DNA of 64,000 nt, from contig JAUNPK010000009.1 in the NCBI GenBank assembly GCA_030536855.1, forward strand, positions 1 through 64,000, written 5' to 3'. Of the stretch, positions 46,387 through 56,107 are shown piece by piece. The DNA is from Eubacteriales bacterium. Lineage in GTDB: Bacteria; Bacillota; Clostridia; Lachnospirales; Lachnospiraceae. Under the pieces are notes generated by a model. That model searched no databases and was not told the origin of the DNA. It saw only the letters and a program-made list of their open reading frames with translations. The position numbers and the translations under genes are program-made. Positions within the stretch are counted from its first letter, which is position 1. Each line of letters begins with the position of its first letter.

Positions 46387-47169
46387 ATGCTTGATAACTA
46401 TGGAAAGAAATGGTCTAGAGAAGAGACCATTCTTGCGTTTGACTTATATTGCAGAATGCCATTCTCTAAAATTGGTAAAACAAATAAAGATATCATTGAA
46501 TTGGCTTCTTTGTTAGGAAGAAGTCCAAGTTCAGTTGGTTTGAAAATGGCAAATTTGGCTCATTTTGATGTTGAATTAGCGTCTCGAAATGTAAAAGGAA
46601 TGTCAAATGCAAGCAAACTAGACAAAGAAATATATGAAGAATTCTGTGGCGATTGGGAGGGGTTGTCATATCAGGCTCAATTAATACTTGCAAAATACAA
46701 GAAAATTGATATTCAAGAAGTGGAAAAAGAAATTGATGAAGAACTTTTGCCAATTGGCTTGGATAAAAACGTATCTTCTAAAGCTAGAGTGGGACAGTAC
46801 TTCTTTAGAAGAACTGTTTTGTCGTCTTATGGTGAACGATGTTGTATAACGGGAATAGCAAACGGAAAGTTACTTGTTGCAAGTCATATAAAACCTTGGA
46901 AAGTAAGTGATGAAAAAACGGAACGTACAAATCCAAGTAATGGCTTATGTTTAAATGCTCTTCATGATAAAGCATTTGACCGTGGTTTAATAACGCTTGA
47001 TTCGAAATATCGAATAATAATCTCAAAACATCTAAATGATGTAGAAATGGATGAGCAAACTAGGGAATGGTTTTGGTCATATAATTATGAACAAATAAAA
47101 AAACCGGAAAAATTCAAACCAGCAAAAGAGTTTATAGAATATCATAATGATAAGATTTTTTTGCATTAG
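46387..47169 (+). CDS. HNH endonuclease
   Basis: A 260-residue protein. The N-terminus resembles a SANT/homeodomain-like DNA-binding part (KKWSREETILAFDLYCRMPF). The C-terminal half is an HNH_2-type nuclease: GERCCITGIANG, SHIKPW with H167, and NGLCLNALHDKAFDRG with N185 and H193. It starts 10 bp after the FokI-type gene with GGGGG as ribosome site and is probably in one operon with it. Such proteins are often called HNH restriction endonucleases. In this context it may supply the cleavage step. Confidence 0.82.
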   Translation: MLDNYGKKWSREETILAFDLYCRMPFSKIGKTNKDIIELASLLGRSPSSVGLKMANLAHFDVELASRNVKGMSNASKLDKEIYEEFCGDWEGLSYQAQLILAKYKKIDIQEVEKEIDEELLPIGLDKNVSSKARVGQYFFRRTVLSSYGERCCITGIANGKLLVASHIKPWKVSDEKTERTNPSNGLCLNALHDKAFDRGLITLDSKYRIIISKHLNDVEMDEQTREWFWSYNYEQIKKPEKFKPAKEFIEYHNDKIFLH

Positions 47170-47259
47170 ATAAGGCTTTTGTATAGAAAGAAAAATTAGT
47201 AGGGTGGTTTTAGTTAGTCATACTAAGTGATTGACATTTAATGTAATGAGGAAAAGAGA

Positions 47260-49884
47260 ATGGAAAAGTTTTTGGAACTTATCAATAAGCTGAGAATATT
47301 TCTTGAAGGCGAAGAAATATCGGGGGAGAAAGTTTTACGGGTAGAAAGAGATTTTATAGCATCTAGCTTTGCTAGTGAGGAACATACGACATCGATTGTA
47401 TTACACACGGGATCAGTATGTTATGAGGTTGTGGCATTTGTCTTGATTTGTTTGGCAGAAATTATATTCGATGAAGCGTCTGCTGAAGATATCATCAGCG
47501 ACTTGCCAGAACAATCAATTGTTACATATAAGAATAAGCGTTGGATTTATTGCGGGAAATCACATGAATTTGAAGAAGTGAAATATGTTCTAAAAAGCGA
47601 TGTGAATGGGACTATGTATCTTCCAGAATCCAGATTATGTGAAGTTGTACCATATAACGGGGAATCGACATCGTTAAATGGAAAAGGAATGGGAAAAAGT
47701 AAAGCAAAGAGAATCTCCTTTTTGAGAGAAGTATTGGAATATAAAGATTCTGATATTTCGCCTACAGTAGAACAGTCTGTAATTGTTTATATGGATAATC
47801 GAAAACTAGATTATTTTTTAAACAATATAAGAATCGAGGTGAATGATAAGAGTTATGATTTGCTAGATTTGGTTACCGTTTCTTATTTTACTGAGTCAAT
47901 CGAAGTGAAGAAAAGAGGAAATGCTAATAATAATGAACCGATGATTAAGGTGACTTCAAGCATTTCAAAGATGAGAGAACTCGTAAAAAACAAAGGCGGA
48001 AATAAAGTATTTGGTGCGCTTGTTTTAGATGAGAAAGCATATATAAAGTATGGACTTGATCTAGAAGAAATAATGTATAGGAAGCGTATGCCATTTTCGT
48101 TGATAGTTTCAAAGATAAAAATAAACGATTGGATTGTTGCACAGTTAAACAGTGAGAACAAAATCAATTTGTTACCATTTACAAATGAAATCCTTAAAGC
48201 GATAAATCCTTCGCTTGAGAACGAGAATTCATTGATTAGTAAGAAGTTGTTTTGTGAAGTTAAAAGCGCTGAAAACGGAAATTGTAGGCCGGTATATATA
48301 AAGAGCGGGCCTCTAAAATGGAGGGATTATCAAAAGGTAAAAACGGATATAGCATTCATAATTAATAATTGTTATGAAGACCCAGCTGCCATTCAATTTG
48401 CAAGATGGTCATATTCAATTTTAAAAGTATATGAGAATGCTATTTTTACAATGGAAGAATACGAGCAATTACAGCAAAAATATCAGAGTAGTAATGTTAT
48501 TAATGGTGTCATGCTGGAAGCTAATGAATATATGAAGACAATTCCAATGTTTCCGGTTACAGTTCAGAAAAAAGCTGAGCAGGTGTTGGATTATGTTATT
48601 GATATTCATGAAAAACTCTATGCTAATAATCCAAAGCGAGAAGAATATAGAGGTATGCTTCGAGATTTAGTGGATAGTAAATTATTGGTTGTTGTTCCAA
48701 GTATGAAATATAAGCCATACGTTGAGCGTTTTTATCCAAAGAAAATGGAAACTTTACGAAATCGCTATTCAGTGGTTACTGAATCTAAAGCAAGCACAGA
48801 AGAAATATATACATATTCAGATGTCATTTACTTATCGATTATGAATTATACAAAGTACAATCCGTTTGATATGGCGTTTCTTGTCGAGGCAAATATTCTT
48901 ATAAATGAAACACAAGCATATTTGTTTAGAAAGTTACATAAAGAGTTTTTGGCATTTAAAAAGCTTTTGAATGATAGTGCTGCCAAGAGTTTAGATTTAA
49001 AGACTGTTTATGAGGAGCAGATTGCTAACGAAGAAAAAATGATTGAGGTGGCAGATGGCGAAAATGAGCTTCAAAATGAAGAATCTTTGGATTATGAAAT
49101 CAACGATTCATTAATGCGTCTATTTGTTCAGAATGAGCGCTTTGTCTCTGCAAAAGAATATGGTGAAAATGATGATGCCGAGGAGCGATTCCAAGAAGCA
49201 TATCGTTTTGGACAGTTTGCGACAGGAGAAAACATAATTTTTACACGTGGATATACTGCGTATGTAATTGATAAAGAGAAAGGTAGTGTTATTGAAAAGA
49301 ATGTTGATGATCTTAAAGAGGGTGAGCAATTAATCTTTACAGTAAACGATGATCGTACCAAGGATATTGTTGATGAGTTACTTAATGGTGTGGCTGAAAT
49401 GGACTCGGAAATAATGGCGGCATATTCATTGGTGCATGGATGGAAAAGAAATTGCCGTATGTATAAGAGCCTAAATGGGCTAACATATAACGATATTACG
49501 AAAAAACTACGATTAGTTGGTCTAAAGACGCAACCGCAGGTGATTAGAGGTTGGATTGACGCGCAATCACACATAGTGGGGCCTAAAAACGAGGATGCTT
49601 TTGTGTATTTGAAAAAGGTATTTGGAGATACATGTTTTAATGAAGAGAGCGAGGCATATGCTTTGGCCACAAAAAGAATTCGTTCAGTCAGAACAAGAAT
49701 CTTAAAAATGATTGAAAAGGTTGTTATTTCTGAGGAATTAAATCAGAAGAATGAAATTCAATTGTTTGAGGGAATGCAGGATAAAATCAAAGAGATAACT
49801 ATTGTAAAACAGCTTGAAAGAATTGAGGATATAGAACCTTTCAAGATACCGGGTTATAGAGCAAATAAACCAGTAGAGGGTTAG
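47260..49884 (+). CDS. drmE: DrmE-like DISARM protein
   Basis: An 874-residue soluble protein without a recognisable enzymatic motif. It begins MEKFLELINKLRIFLEGEEI, has a long helical middle and ends close to the next gene. Its size, lack of known domains and position directly before the DrmA-like helicase fit DrmE, the class 2 DISARM-specific protein of unknown function. The assignment rests on context more than motifs. A 90-bp gap after the HNH gene has no convincing promoter or terminator. Confidence 0.65.
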   Translation: MEKFLELINKLRIFLEGEEISGEKVLRVERDFIASSFASEEHTTSIVLHTGSVCYEVVAFVLICLAEIIFDEASAEDIISDLPEQSIVTYKNKRWIYCGKSHEFEEVKYVLKSDVNGTMYLPESRLCEVVPYNGESTSLNGKGMGKSKAKRISFLREVLEYKDSDISPTVEQSVIVYMDNRKLDYFLNNIRIEVNDKSYDLLDLVTVSYFTESIEVKKRGNANNNEPMIKVTSSISKMRELVKNKGGNKVFGALVLDEKAYIKYGLDLEEIMYRKRMPFSLIVSKIKINDWIVAQLNSENKINLLPFTNEILKAINPSLENENSLISKKLFCEVKSAENGNCRPVYIKSGPLKWRDYQKVKTDIAFIINNCYEDPAAIQFARWSYSILKVYENAIFTMEEYEQLQQKYQSSNVINGVMLEANEYMKTIPMFPVTVQKKAEQVLDYVIDIHEKLYANNPKREEYRGMLRDLVDSKLLVVVPSMKYKPYVERFYPKKMETLRNRYSVVTESKASTEEIYTYSDVIYLSIMNYTKYNPFDMAFLVEANILINETQAYLFRKLHKEFLAFKKLLNDSAAKSLDLKTVYEEQIANEEKMIEVADGENELQNEESLDYEINDSLMRLFVQNERFVSAKEYGENDDAEERFQEAYRFGQFATGENIIFTRGYTAYVIDKEKGSVIEKNVDDLKEGEQLIFTVNDDRTKDIVDELLNGVAEMDSEIMAAYSLVHGWKRNCRMYKSLNGLTYNDITKKLRLVGLKTQPQVIRGWIDAQSHIVGPKNEDAFVYLKKVFGDTCFNEESEAYALATKRIRSVRTRILKMIEKVVISEELNQKNEIQLFEGMQDKIKEITIVKQLERIEDIEPFKIPGYRANKPVEG

Positions 49885-49894
49885 GAGAAGTGAT

Positions 49895-52800
49895 ATGGAT
49901 AAAAGGTTAAGTGGCAGGGATGAACTTATTACGCGCATGAAGCATGAAATGCTTGGTCCTGGATCAGAATTATGTGGAGTAGATCTAGATCAAGAAATAA
50001 TATCGGGAAGTCCGTTGCAAAGGTATTGCGTAGGGATATTATACCCTCAGAAAAATACATTGGATTTGGAAGATGATGACTTGGAAGGCATTAACAAGTC
50101 TGATAAAGAAGAGCAAATCAATGAAGAGGAAAAAGTTGAAAAGAATCTTATCAAAACAGAAAACGATAAAAAAGGATCCTTTATGGCGGATTCTGAGGAT
50201 TCTATGGACGAGAATGTATCAATGGCTACAAAGTTATTGCCATCATCCATGGGTTTTACGTTTATTTCTAAGAAGAAACTTACAAGAATTAAGGTAGAAA
50301 GTTCCTTTGCAACTTATAGAAAAGCCATAGTTCCAGATTGTAAAATTAGAATTCCGGAGAAACTGTCAGAAGGATTTAGCGTACCGGAGGTTTTTTCGAC
50401 TTATTTTACATATGACGTTGAGACTAGAATACTACAGCTGGTATCATCATTTGAAAAGAAACAGATTCATTACTGGTATGAAAATGATCAAGCGGATGAT
50501 GGTACTTTTAAAAATTATGCGTATAAAATGCTGGAATTGCTTAAATCCGGATATGTTAGGGAGCCAAAGAAATATGTGTCTGAGGTGTGCTTTGATAAAT
50601 CTGACTATTTTAAGGGCGATGAGTATTTTAATGATACAGAAGTTTCGGTAAGTGCATTAAGGCATAAGTTGGTAGGAGGTTTTTATTCTTACACGCTGAT
50701 GTTGGTTAATCATGCAACTGGAAAAGCAACCCCGAAAAATACTATATTCCAACCAGAAATGATTGTCACAACCGATGATAATGAAGAGCTAATATTCTCG
50801 GATTATGATGATATGAACTTATCCAAAGATTATGATGAGGAAGAGGCAAGTAATTCTTTGTTGTATCGGAAACACAAAAAGTATGGAACTGGATTAGGAG
50901 TTTCTGTTAATTGGGATATAAAAGATGGGAAAGGATGTATTTGGACTGATTTCTTTCCACAGGTAGAAGTTCCGCAGATGGAATTCTCGGTGGATGACAA
51001 ATACGATGTTGACAATGATGTCTTTAGTATGAAGTATTTGTCCGATTTAGATGATGCAGATTCAAAGCATAAACTTAAAAAATTACAATCTTTGGCAAGT
51101 GGATATAAAGCCTGGATAGAAGAGATAGAGGAGGAATCAAAAAAATTAGATAAACAGTATACTGATGCTGCAAGAAGACACATAACTAATTGTTATTTCT
51201 GCGTAGAAAGAATAAGAAAAGGAATTGAGTTGTTGGAAACAAATCCTTTGGCATGGAATGCGTTTGAGTTGGCTAATAGAGCAATGTATATGCAGCGAGT
51301 TCATGTTGGTGTCCAAGCGAAATTTGAAGAGTCATATCCTGATAATGAGGAATTAGGCGATATTTTGGATCAAATGGACTATTATGAGGAGCCAGATGTT
51401 CACAAATGGAGACCATTTCAGCTTGCTTTTTTATTGATGAGTATACCGTCTATGGTAGATGATTCTTTGGAAAATGAAGAACGAAATTTGGTTGATTTAA
51501 TTTGGTTTCCAACTGGAGGTGGAAAAACGGAAGCGTATTTAGGCTTAACAGCGTTTACCATTTTTTATAGACGATTAGCCTATAAAGAGACATCTAGTGG
51601 AACAACTGTGATTATGCGGTACACATTAAGATTATTAGCGGCTCAGCAGTTTACGCGTGCATCTACTTTGATATGTGCCTGTGAATTTATACGACAAGAA
51701 GGGAAGCAAAAACGAAGTACATATCCTAAATATGATTTGGGAGATGAAGAAATATCTATTGGGTTGTGGATTGGAGGTTCACATACACCAAACAAAAATA
51801 AAGAAGCGAAAGTATGCTATGAAGAATTGGCAAAAGCAACTAATAAGAATTTGTCATATGTAAAAGATCAGCATAATAAGTTTCAGGTACTAAAATGCCC
51901 GTGGTGTGGAACAAAGCTGGTTAGAGATGTAAATTCTGAAAACAAGTTGATAGGCCGTTGGGGTTATCATATGGTTGCTGGCAAGAGTTTTGAAATGAGT
52001 TGTACACATGATGATTGTGTTTTTTCAAATAAGTTACCGTTGCAAGTCGTGGATGAGGAATTGTATAAGAACCCGCCAACATTGTTGTTTGCAACAGTAG
52101 ATAAATTTGCAATGCTTCCATGGTACCAGGAGACGGGGAGCTTTTTTGCGGTAGATACGGATAATCGTGCACCGGAATTAATTATTCAGGATGAATTACA
52201 CTTAATTTCAGGCCCACTTGGAAGTATGGTTGGTTTGTATGAGACAGCCATTGACTACCTTTGTTCAAAAAAAGGTGTTTCGCCTAAAATAATAGCTTCG
52301 ACAGCGACAATATGTAGGGCAAAGGAACAATGCTCATCTTTGTATAACAGAGAAGTTTTTCAATTTCCGCCTCAAGGAATAGATGAAGCTGATTCCTTCT
52401 TTGCAAGAGCTGCAAAACCAGAAGAAAAAAATGGAAGAATGTATGTTGGTCTAATGCCATCCGGTAAAACAAAGGCCATGATGGAAAGTAGGATTTTGGC
52501 TTCATTACTACAGATTGTAAAAGAAAGCGATTGGGATGATGAGGTGAAGGATGCGTTTTGGACGTTAACTACATATTTTAATAGCTTAAAAGAGCTGGGT
52601 AAATGTTCAACAATCGTACAAAATGATGTTCGTGATAATATTGAACGAATGGCGCATAGAAATTTATATGCAGGAGGAAAAAGAATAATATTAAGTGCTG
52701 ATGAGTTAACAAGTCGAGTTTCAACAACAGAATTGAATCAAACACTTAATAAACTTGAGAAAATCAAATATTCCAAGGAAAACTGGGATAACAAAATATA

Positions 52801-53521
52801 TGCGGTAAACCTTTTGTTGGCTACAAATATGATTTCGGTTGGAATAGATGTGGATAGATTGAATGTGATGGTTTTGTTGGGACAACCTAAATTAACTAGT
52901 GAATATATTCAGGCATCTAGCCGAGTTGGAAGAAAATACCCTGGAGTTGTGTTTACCCAATACGACGGAGCAAGAAGTCGCGATAGATCTCACTATGAAC
53001 AATTCAAATCGTATCATGAATCATTTTATAGATATGTTGAACCGACTGGTGTGACTCCGTTTTCTGAGCCTGCAAGAAAGAGAGCATTGCATGCGGTAAT
53101 TGTATCATTATTACGGCATAACCACTTTCCGTCTGATGAAGACATTTCAATGTTTAAAAAAGATGAAAACATAGAGCTTTTGGAAACCATTACGTCGTAT
53201 ATTACAGATAGGATGGAAGCGATTAATAGTAGATTATCATATGAAATCGAAGATGAAACAGAGAATGTAAAAAATGAGATCGATATTATTTATGATAAGA
53301 TTGATTTCTTGGCAGAGCAGACGGAACATCAGTATTTGGAGTATGGAAACATAATTGGCAGAAGACGACCTGAGTACAAGAGGATTATGAAACCGTACGG
53401 AATTGATGAAGAAGAACTATATACATTTAATACAATGACATCGATGAGAAATGTAGAGTCTACTGTAAACGTTAATGTCGTTATTTTGGAGGGTGAAGAT
53501 GAAAACGAAGAGGCTTATTGA
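49895..53521 (+). CDS. drmA: DrmA-like DISARM helicase
   Basis: A 1208-residue SF2-type helicase. Walker A is PTGGGKTEAYLGL (about residue 540), the DEXH box is QDELHLISGPLG (near 765), and motif VI is QASSRVGRKYPG (near 1006). Between them is a zinc-finger-like insert (CPWCGTKL...CTHDDCVF, about 667-710). DrmA in DISARM is a helicase of this size followed by a DUF1998 DrmB; both conditions hold. It starts 10 bp after drmE with AGGAG and overlaps drmB by 23 bp. Confidence 0.85.
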   Translation: MDKRLSGRDELITRMKHEMLGPGSELCGVDLDQEIISGSPLQRYCVGILYPQKNTLDLEDDDLEGINKSDKEEQINEEEKVEKNLIKTENDKKGSFMADSEDSMDENVSMATKLLPSSMGFTFISKKKLTRIKVESSFATYRKAIVPDCKIRIPEKLSEGFSVPEVFSTYFTYDVETRILQLVSSFEKKQIHYWYENDQADDGTFKNYAYKMLELLKSGYVREPKKYVSEVCFDKSDYFKGDEYFNDTEVSVSALRHKLVGGFYSYTLMLVNHATGKATPKNTIFQPEMIVTTDDNEELIFSDYDDMNLSKDYDEEEASNSLLYRKHKKYGTGLGVSVNWDIKDGKGCIWTDFFPQVEVPQMEFSVDDKYDVDNDVFSMKYLSDLDDADSKHKLKKLQSLASGYKAWIEEIEEESKKLDKQYTDAARRHITNCYFCVERIRKGIELLETNPLAWNAFELANRAMYMQRVHVGVQAKFEESYPDNEELGDILDQMDYYEEPDVHKWRPFQLAFLLMSIPSMVDDSLENEERNLVDLIWFPTGGGKTEAYLGLTAFTIFYRRLAYKETSSGTTVIMRYTLRLLAAQQFTRASTLICACEFIRQEGKQKRSTYPKYDLGDEEISIGLWIGGSHTPNKNKEAKVCYEELAKATNKNLSYVKDQHNKFQVLKCPWCGTKLVRDVNSENKLIGRWGYHMVAGKSFEMSCTHDDCVFSNKLPLQVVDEELYKNPPTLLFATVDKFAMLPWYQETGSFFAVDTDNRAPELIIQDELHLISGPLGSMVGLYETAIDYLCSKKGVSPKIIASTATICRAKEQCSSLYNREVFQFPPQGIDEADSFFARAAKPEEKNGRMYVGLMPSGKTKAMMESRILASLLQIVKESDWDDEVKDAFWTLTTYFNSLKELGKCSTIVQNDVRDNIERMAHRNLYAGGKRIILSADELTSRVSTTELNQTLNKLEKIKYSKENWDNKIYAVNLLLATNMISVGIDVDRLNVMVLLGQPKLTSEYIQASSRVGRKYPGVVFTQYDGARSRDRSHYEQFKSYHESFYRYVEPTGVTPFSEPARKRALHAVIVSLLRHNHFPSDEDISMFKKDENIELLETITSYITDRMEAINSRLSYEIEDETENVKNEIDIIYDKIDFLAEQTEHQYLEYGNIIGRRRPEYKRIMKPYGIDEEELYTFNTMTSMRNVESTVNVNVVILEGEDENEEAY

Positions 53522-55424
53522 TGTTGTGCCAATTAATCGACCAGGATATTCAACGAGAGCAACACAGTCAATACAACAGTATGGACCAGGAGCTATGGTG
53601 GATTTTCCTGATCAAACCTTAATGGCGGCGGATCCATTTTTTTGGAGACAAAGTGTTACACATATACATGATCCGAGACTTGAGAAAGCTTTGGGTGTAA
53701 AGTATTTTGGAATGCCTGGAACAGATTCAGATAACAATGCAACAAAAGCAGGAATTTCTTATGTAAGATTTCCAGAGTATTATTTTTGCCCGGTTTGCCG
53801 AAGAATGAAGAAGTTGTCGGAGTGGCAAAAAGAGCATGAAAAATATGCAAATGATGCTATAAAGAGCCGAGACGAATATATGGTTCAGCATCCAAAATGC
53901 TATAAAGACCATTGTCCATTGGTCGCGGCGGCAATAGTAACGGTATGTGATAATGGCCATATTAATGATTTTCCATGGGTAGAGTGGGCTCATTATAAAA
54001 ATACTAATAAAGCTACTGCTAACCGCGTTTGTAGTAATCCAGACATAATTTTTACGACTGGTAATTCTGCAACAGAAGGTGTTAGAGGATTAAAGGTGAC
54101 GTGCAAGACATGTAAGGCTACTGCAACATTAGGGGATGCGTTCAATCCAGATATTTTTAAAACACTTGTAGAAGAGAAGGGGATAGAGGCTTTTTATTGT
54201 CAGGGAAACCATCCATGGAAGGGAACAAAATCCATTTGTACTCAGTATCCTGTTGTTAAGCAACGAGGTGATTCGAATGTTTATTTTTCTTGCACCGCGA
54301 GCTCTATAGTATTACCCGCGAATATAGATGCTAATACTAACAAAATTGTAGAGTCGCAGAATTATAAGAGAATAAATATTATCTTATCAGACTGTGAGGA
54401 TGAAGAAGAAAGAGAAGACACTATTAACAGTAAGTTGCAGAAATGGTCAGAGAAGACTGCTGAAGAAACGCATATAAGCGTGGTTACTGTAAGGAACATA
54501 CTTAAGAATCTTCTTCAAAATGAAGATGAAGGTCAAAGTTCATATGGATTAAACAATCTGGAGTATAAGTTTGAAGAGTTCTGCGCATTAAGTGGTATAA
54601 ATAAAATATCAGGTTCTGAGGACTTTCAAATTGAAGAAATGGATATCGAGAAATACGATATCCCAGGTGTTTCTCAGGTTGTGTTGGTAAAGAAATTAAA
54701 AGAGGTTCAGGCACTAGTTGGTTTTTCTAGACTTCAACCGTTGTCCATATCAGAAATGGATGACCCTCATTTTGTATCTATCAAGAGACCGGAAGAAGAT
54801 TGGTATCCGGGATTTGAAGTAAGAGGTGAAGGCATTTTTATTCAGTTCAACCTAGATGAACTTGAAAAATGGGCAGATAGTGATTTCGCGATAAGGCGAC
54901 AGGAGATGGCATTATTTAACCTGGAAAACTCAACAATGAGAAATAGGATAGATGAAATAATTGATTCTAGATATATACTTTTGCACACATTATCACATTT
55001 ATTAATTAAGCAATTGAGCTTTGAGTGTGGCTATAATATAGCATCTTTGAGGGAACGTATTTACTATATGCCACCTAAAGATGAGGATACTAAGATGGCT
55101 GGAATATTGATATATACAGCCAGTGGAGATTCTGAAGGAACATTAGGCGGCTTGGTTAGACAGGGGAGAGAAGATTGTTTCCCTCGAATTTTTAAGGAGG
55201 CGTTAGAGCATGCCTTATTATGTTCTAATGATCCGGTTTGCATAACGAGTAATGGTCAAGGAAGGGAATCGTTGAACTTGGCTGCGTGTCATTCATGTGC
55301 ACTTCTACCGGAAACAAGTTGCGAAGTATATAATATTATGTTGGATCGTGCGCTTGTTATAGGAACTTTTGAAGAACCCAACGGAGGTTTTTACAGCAAG
55401 TGGATTAATAATAGTTCGAATTAA
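53499..55424 (+). CDS. drmB: DrmB-like DUF1998 DISARM protein
   Basis: A 641-residue protein. ATG 53499 has GGAGG upstream, inside drmA. N-terminal RPGYSTRATQSIQQYGPGAM is the DrmB start. Zinc-binding motifs CPVCRRM, CYKDHC and CDNGHIND follow, and the C-terminal DUF1998 region is seen as LLHTLSHLLIKQLSFECGY and ILIYTASGDSEGTLGGLVRQ, ending with CHSCALLPETSCE. DrmA and DrmB form the DNA-sensing core of DISARM. The absence of drmC after it is notable. Confidence 0.85.
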   Translation: MKTKRLIDVVPINRPGYSTRATQSIQQYGPGAMVDFPDQTLMAADPFFWRQSVTHIHDPRLEKALGVKYFGMPGTDSDNNATKAGISYVRFPEYYFCPVCRRMKKLSEWQKEHEKYANDAIKSRDEYMVQHPKCYKDHCPLVAAAIVTVCDNGHINDFPWVEWAHYKNTNKATANRVCSNPDIIFTTGNSATEGVRGLKVTCKTCKATATLGDAFNPDIFKTLVEEKGIEAFYCQGNHPWKGTKSICTQYPVVKQRGDSNVYFSCTASSIVLPANIDANTNKIVESQNYKRINIILSDCEDEEEREDTINSKLQKWSEKTAEETHISVVTVRNILKNLLQNEDEGQSSYGLNNLEYKFEEFCALSGINKISGSEDFQIEEMDIEKYDIPGVSQVVLVKKLKEVQALVGFSRLQPLSISEMDDPHFVSIKRPEEDWYPGFEVRGEGIFIQFNLDELEKWADSDFAIRRQEMALFNLENSTMRNRIDEIIDSRYILLHTLSHLLIKQLSFECGYNIASLRERIYYMPPKDEDTKMAGILIYTASGDSEGTLGGLVRQGREDCFPRIFKEALEHALLCSNDPVCITSNGQGRESLNLAACHSCALLPETSCEVYNIMLDRALVIGTFEEPNGGFYSKWINNSSN

Positions 55425-55537
55425 TGTAAGAAAACATAGTAGAGAGTAAACCAGTAAACAAATATTATAGGATTAGTAGAACTAGGAGAGAATGCTGTTT
55501 GCTTGAATCTTATCAAAAGGAGGCAATATAAGAAAAA

Positions 55538-56071
55538 ATGGATATATCAACAGTTATTAATATTGTTTTGTGTGTATTATCATTTATTTTAGCTGTGATT
55601 TCTGTTGTGACAGTTGTAATAACGCTTAGGCAGAATAATAGAATGATAGAAGAATCGACACGCCCATATGTGACAGCAAGGATTGAACATATTGGCAATA
55701 TATTTTATTTGTGTATAAAAAACTACGGACAGAGCGCTGCGATGATTAAAAAGATTAAGATAAATGATAACGTTAGGAAAGTTCTGTTTAAGCAGTTTAG
55801 AGATGTTTTCTCGGATTTAGAAGACTCAACAATGCCGCCGGGATACTCATATATGACTGCAATAAGTCAAGATGAAGTATCTGGTGAAGAAAACATATTA
55901 GAGATGGATATTTCATATGAATCAACCGCAAAAAAATATGATGAACATATAAGAATAAATTTGGATGCACATAAAAAGGCGTTAGTTGGTAGAACGGATG
56001 TAAAACCGGGTGAAGAATTAAAGGTAATTGCGAGGGTTCTCCAAGATATAGAATGTACTCTTGAGAAATAG
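55538..56071 (+). CDS. Single-pass membrane protein at the end of the defence operon
   Basis: A 177-residue protein with one N-terminal membrane helix (VLCVLSFILAVISVVTVVIT) and a soluble domain with RPYVTARIEHIGNIFYLCIK then NYGQSAAMIKKIKIN, a beta-rich pattern. The phospholipase D HxK motifs of DrmC are absent. It lies 113 bp after drmB, behind AAAGGAGG with a long spacer, and a terminator closes the unit. Similar small membrane proteins occur in accessory islands. Whether it is part of the defence system is not known. Confidence 0.65.
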   Translation: MDISTVINIVLCVLSFILAVISVVTVVITLRQNNRMIEESTRPYVTARIEHIGNIFYLCIKNYGQSAAMIKKIKINDNVRKVLFKQFRDVFSDLEDSTMPPGYSYMTAISQDEVSGEENILEMDISYESTAKKYDEHIRINLDAHKKALVGRTDVKPGEELKVIARVLQDIECTLEK

Positions 56072-56107
56072 AAAATGGCCTGGGCGATTAAGCCCAAGCC
56101 ATTTTTT
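56072..56107. terminator. Bidirectional terminator between cargo and mob genes
   Basis: AAAATGGCCTGGGC (56072-56085) pairs with GCCCAAGCCATTTT (56092-56105) with one central mismatch; T and A tracts flank both sides. It separates the convergent defence operon and relaxase gene. Confidence 0.85.

Noticed and set aside
43712..55424. BREX or Dnd/Ssp system
   Set aside because: No PglZ, BrxC, BrxL, DndA-E or Ssp motifs; the DUF1998 protein with a large helicase points to DISARM.
55538..56071. The small gene after drmB as DrmC
   Set aside because: No phospholipase D HxK motifs, only 177 residues, and a membrane helix at the N-terminus.
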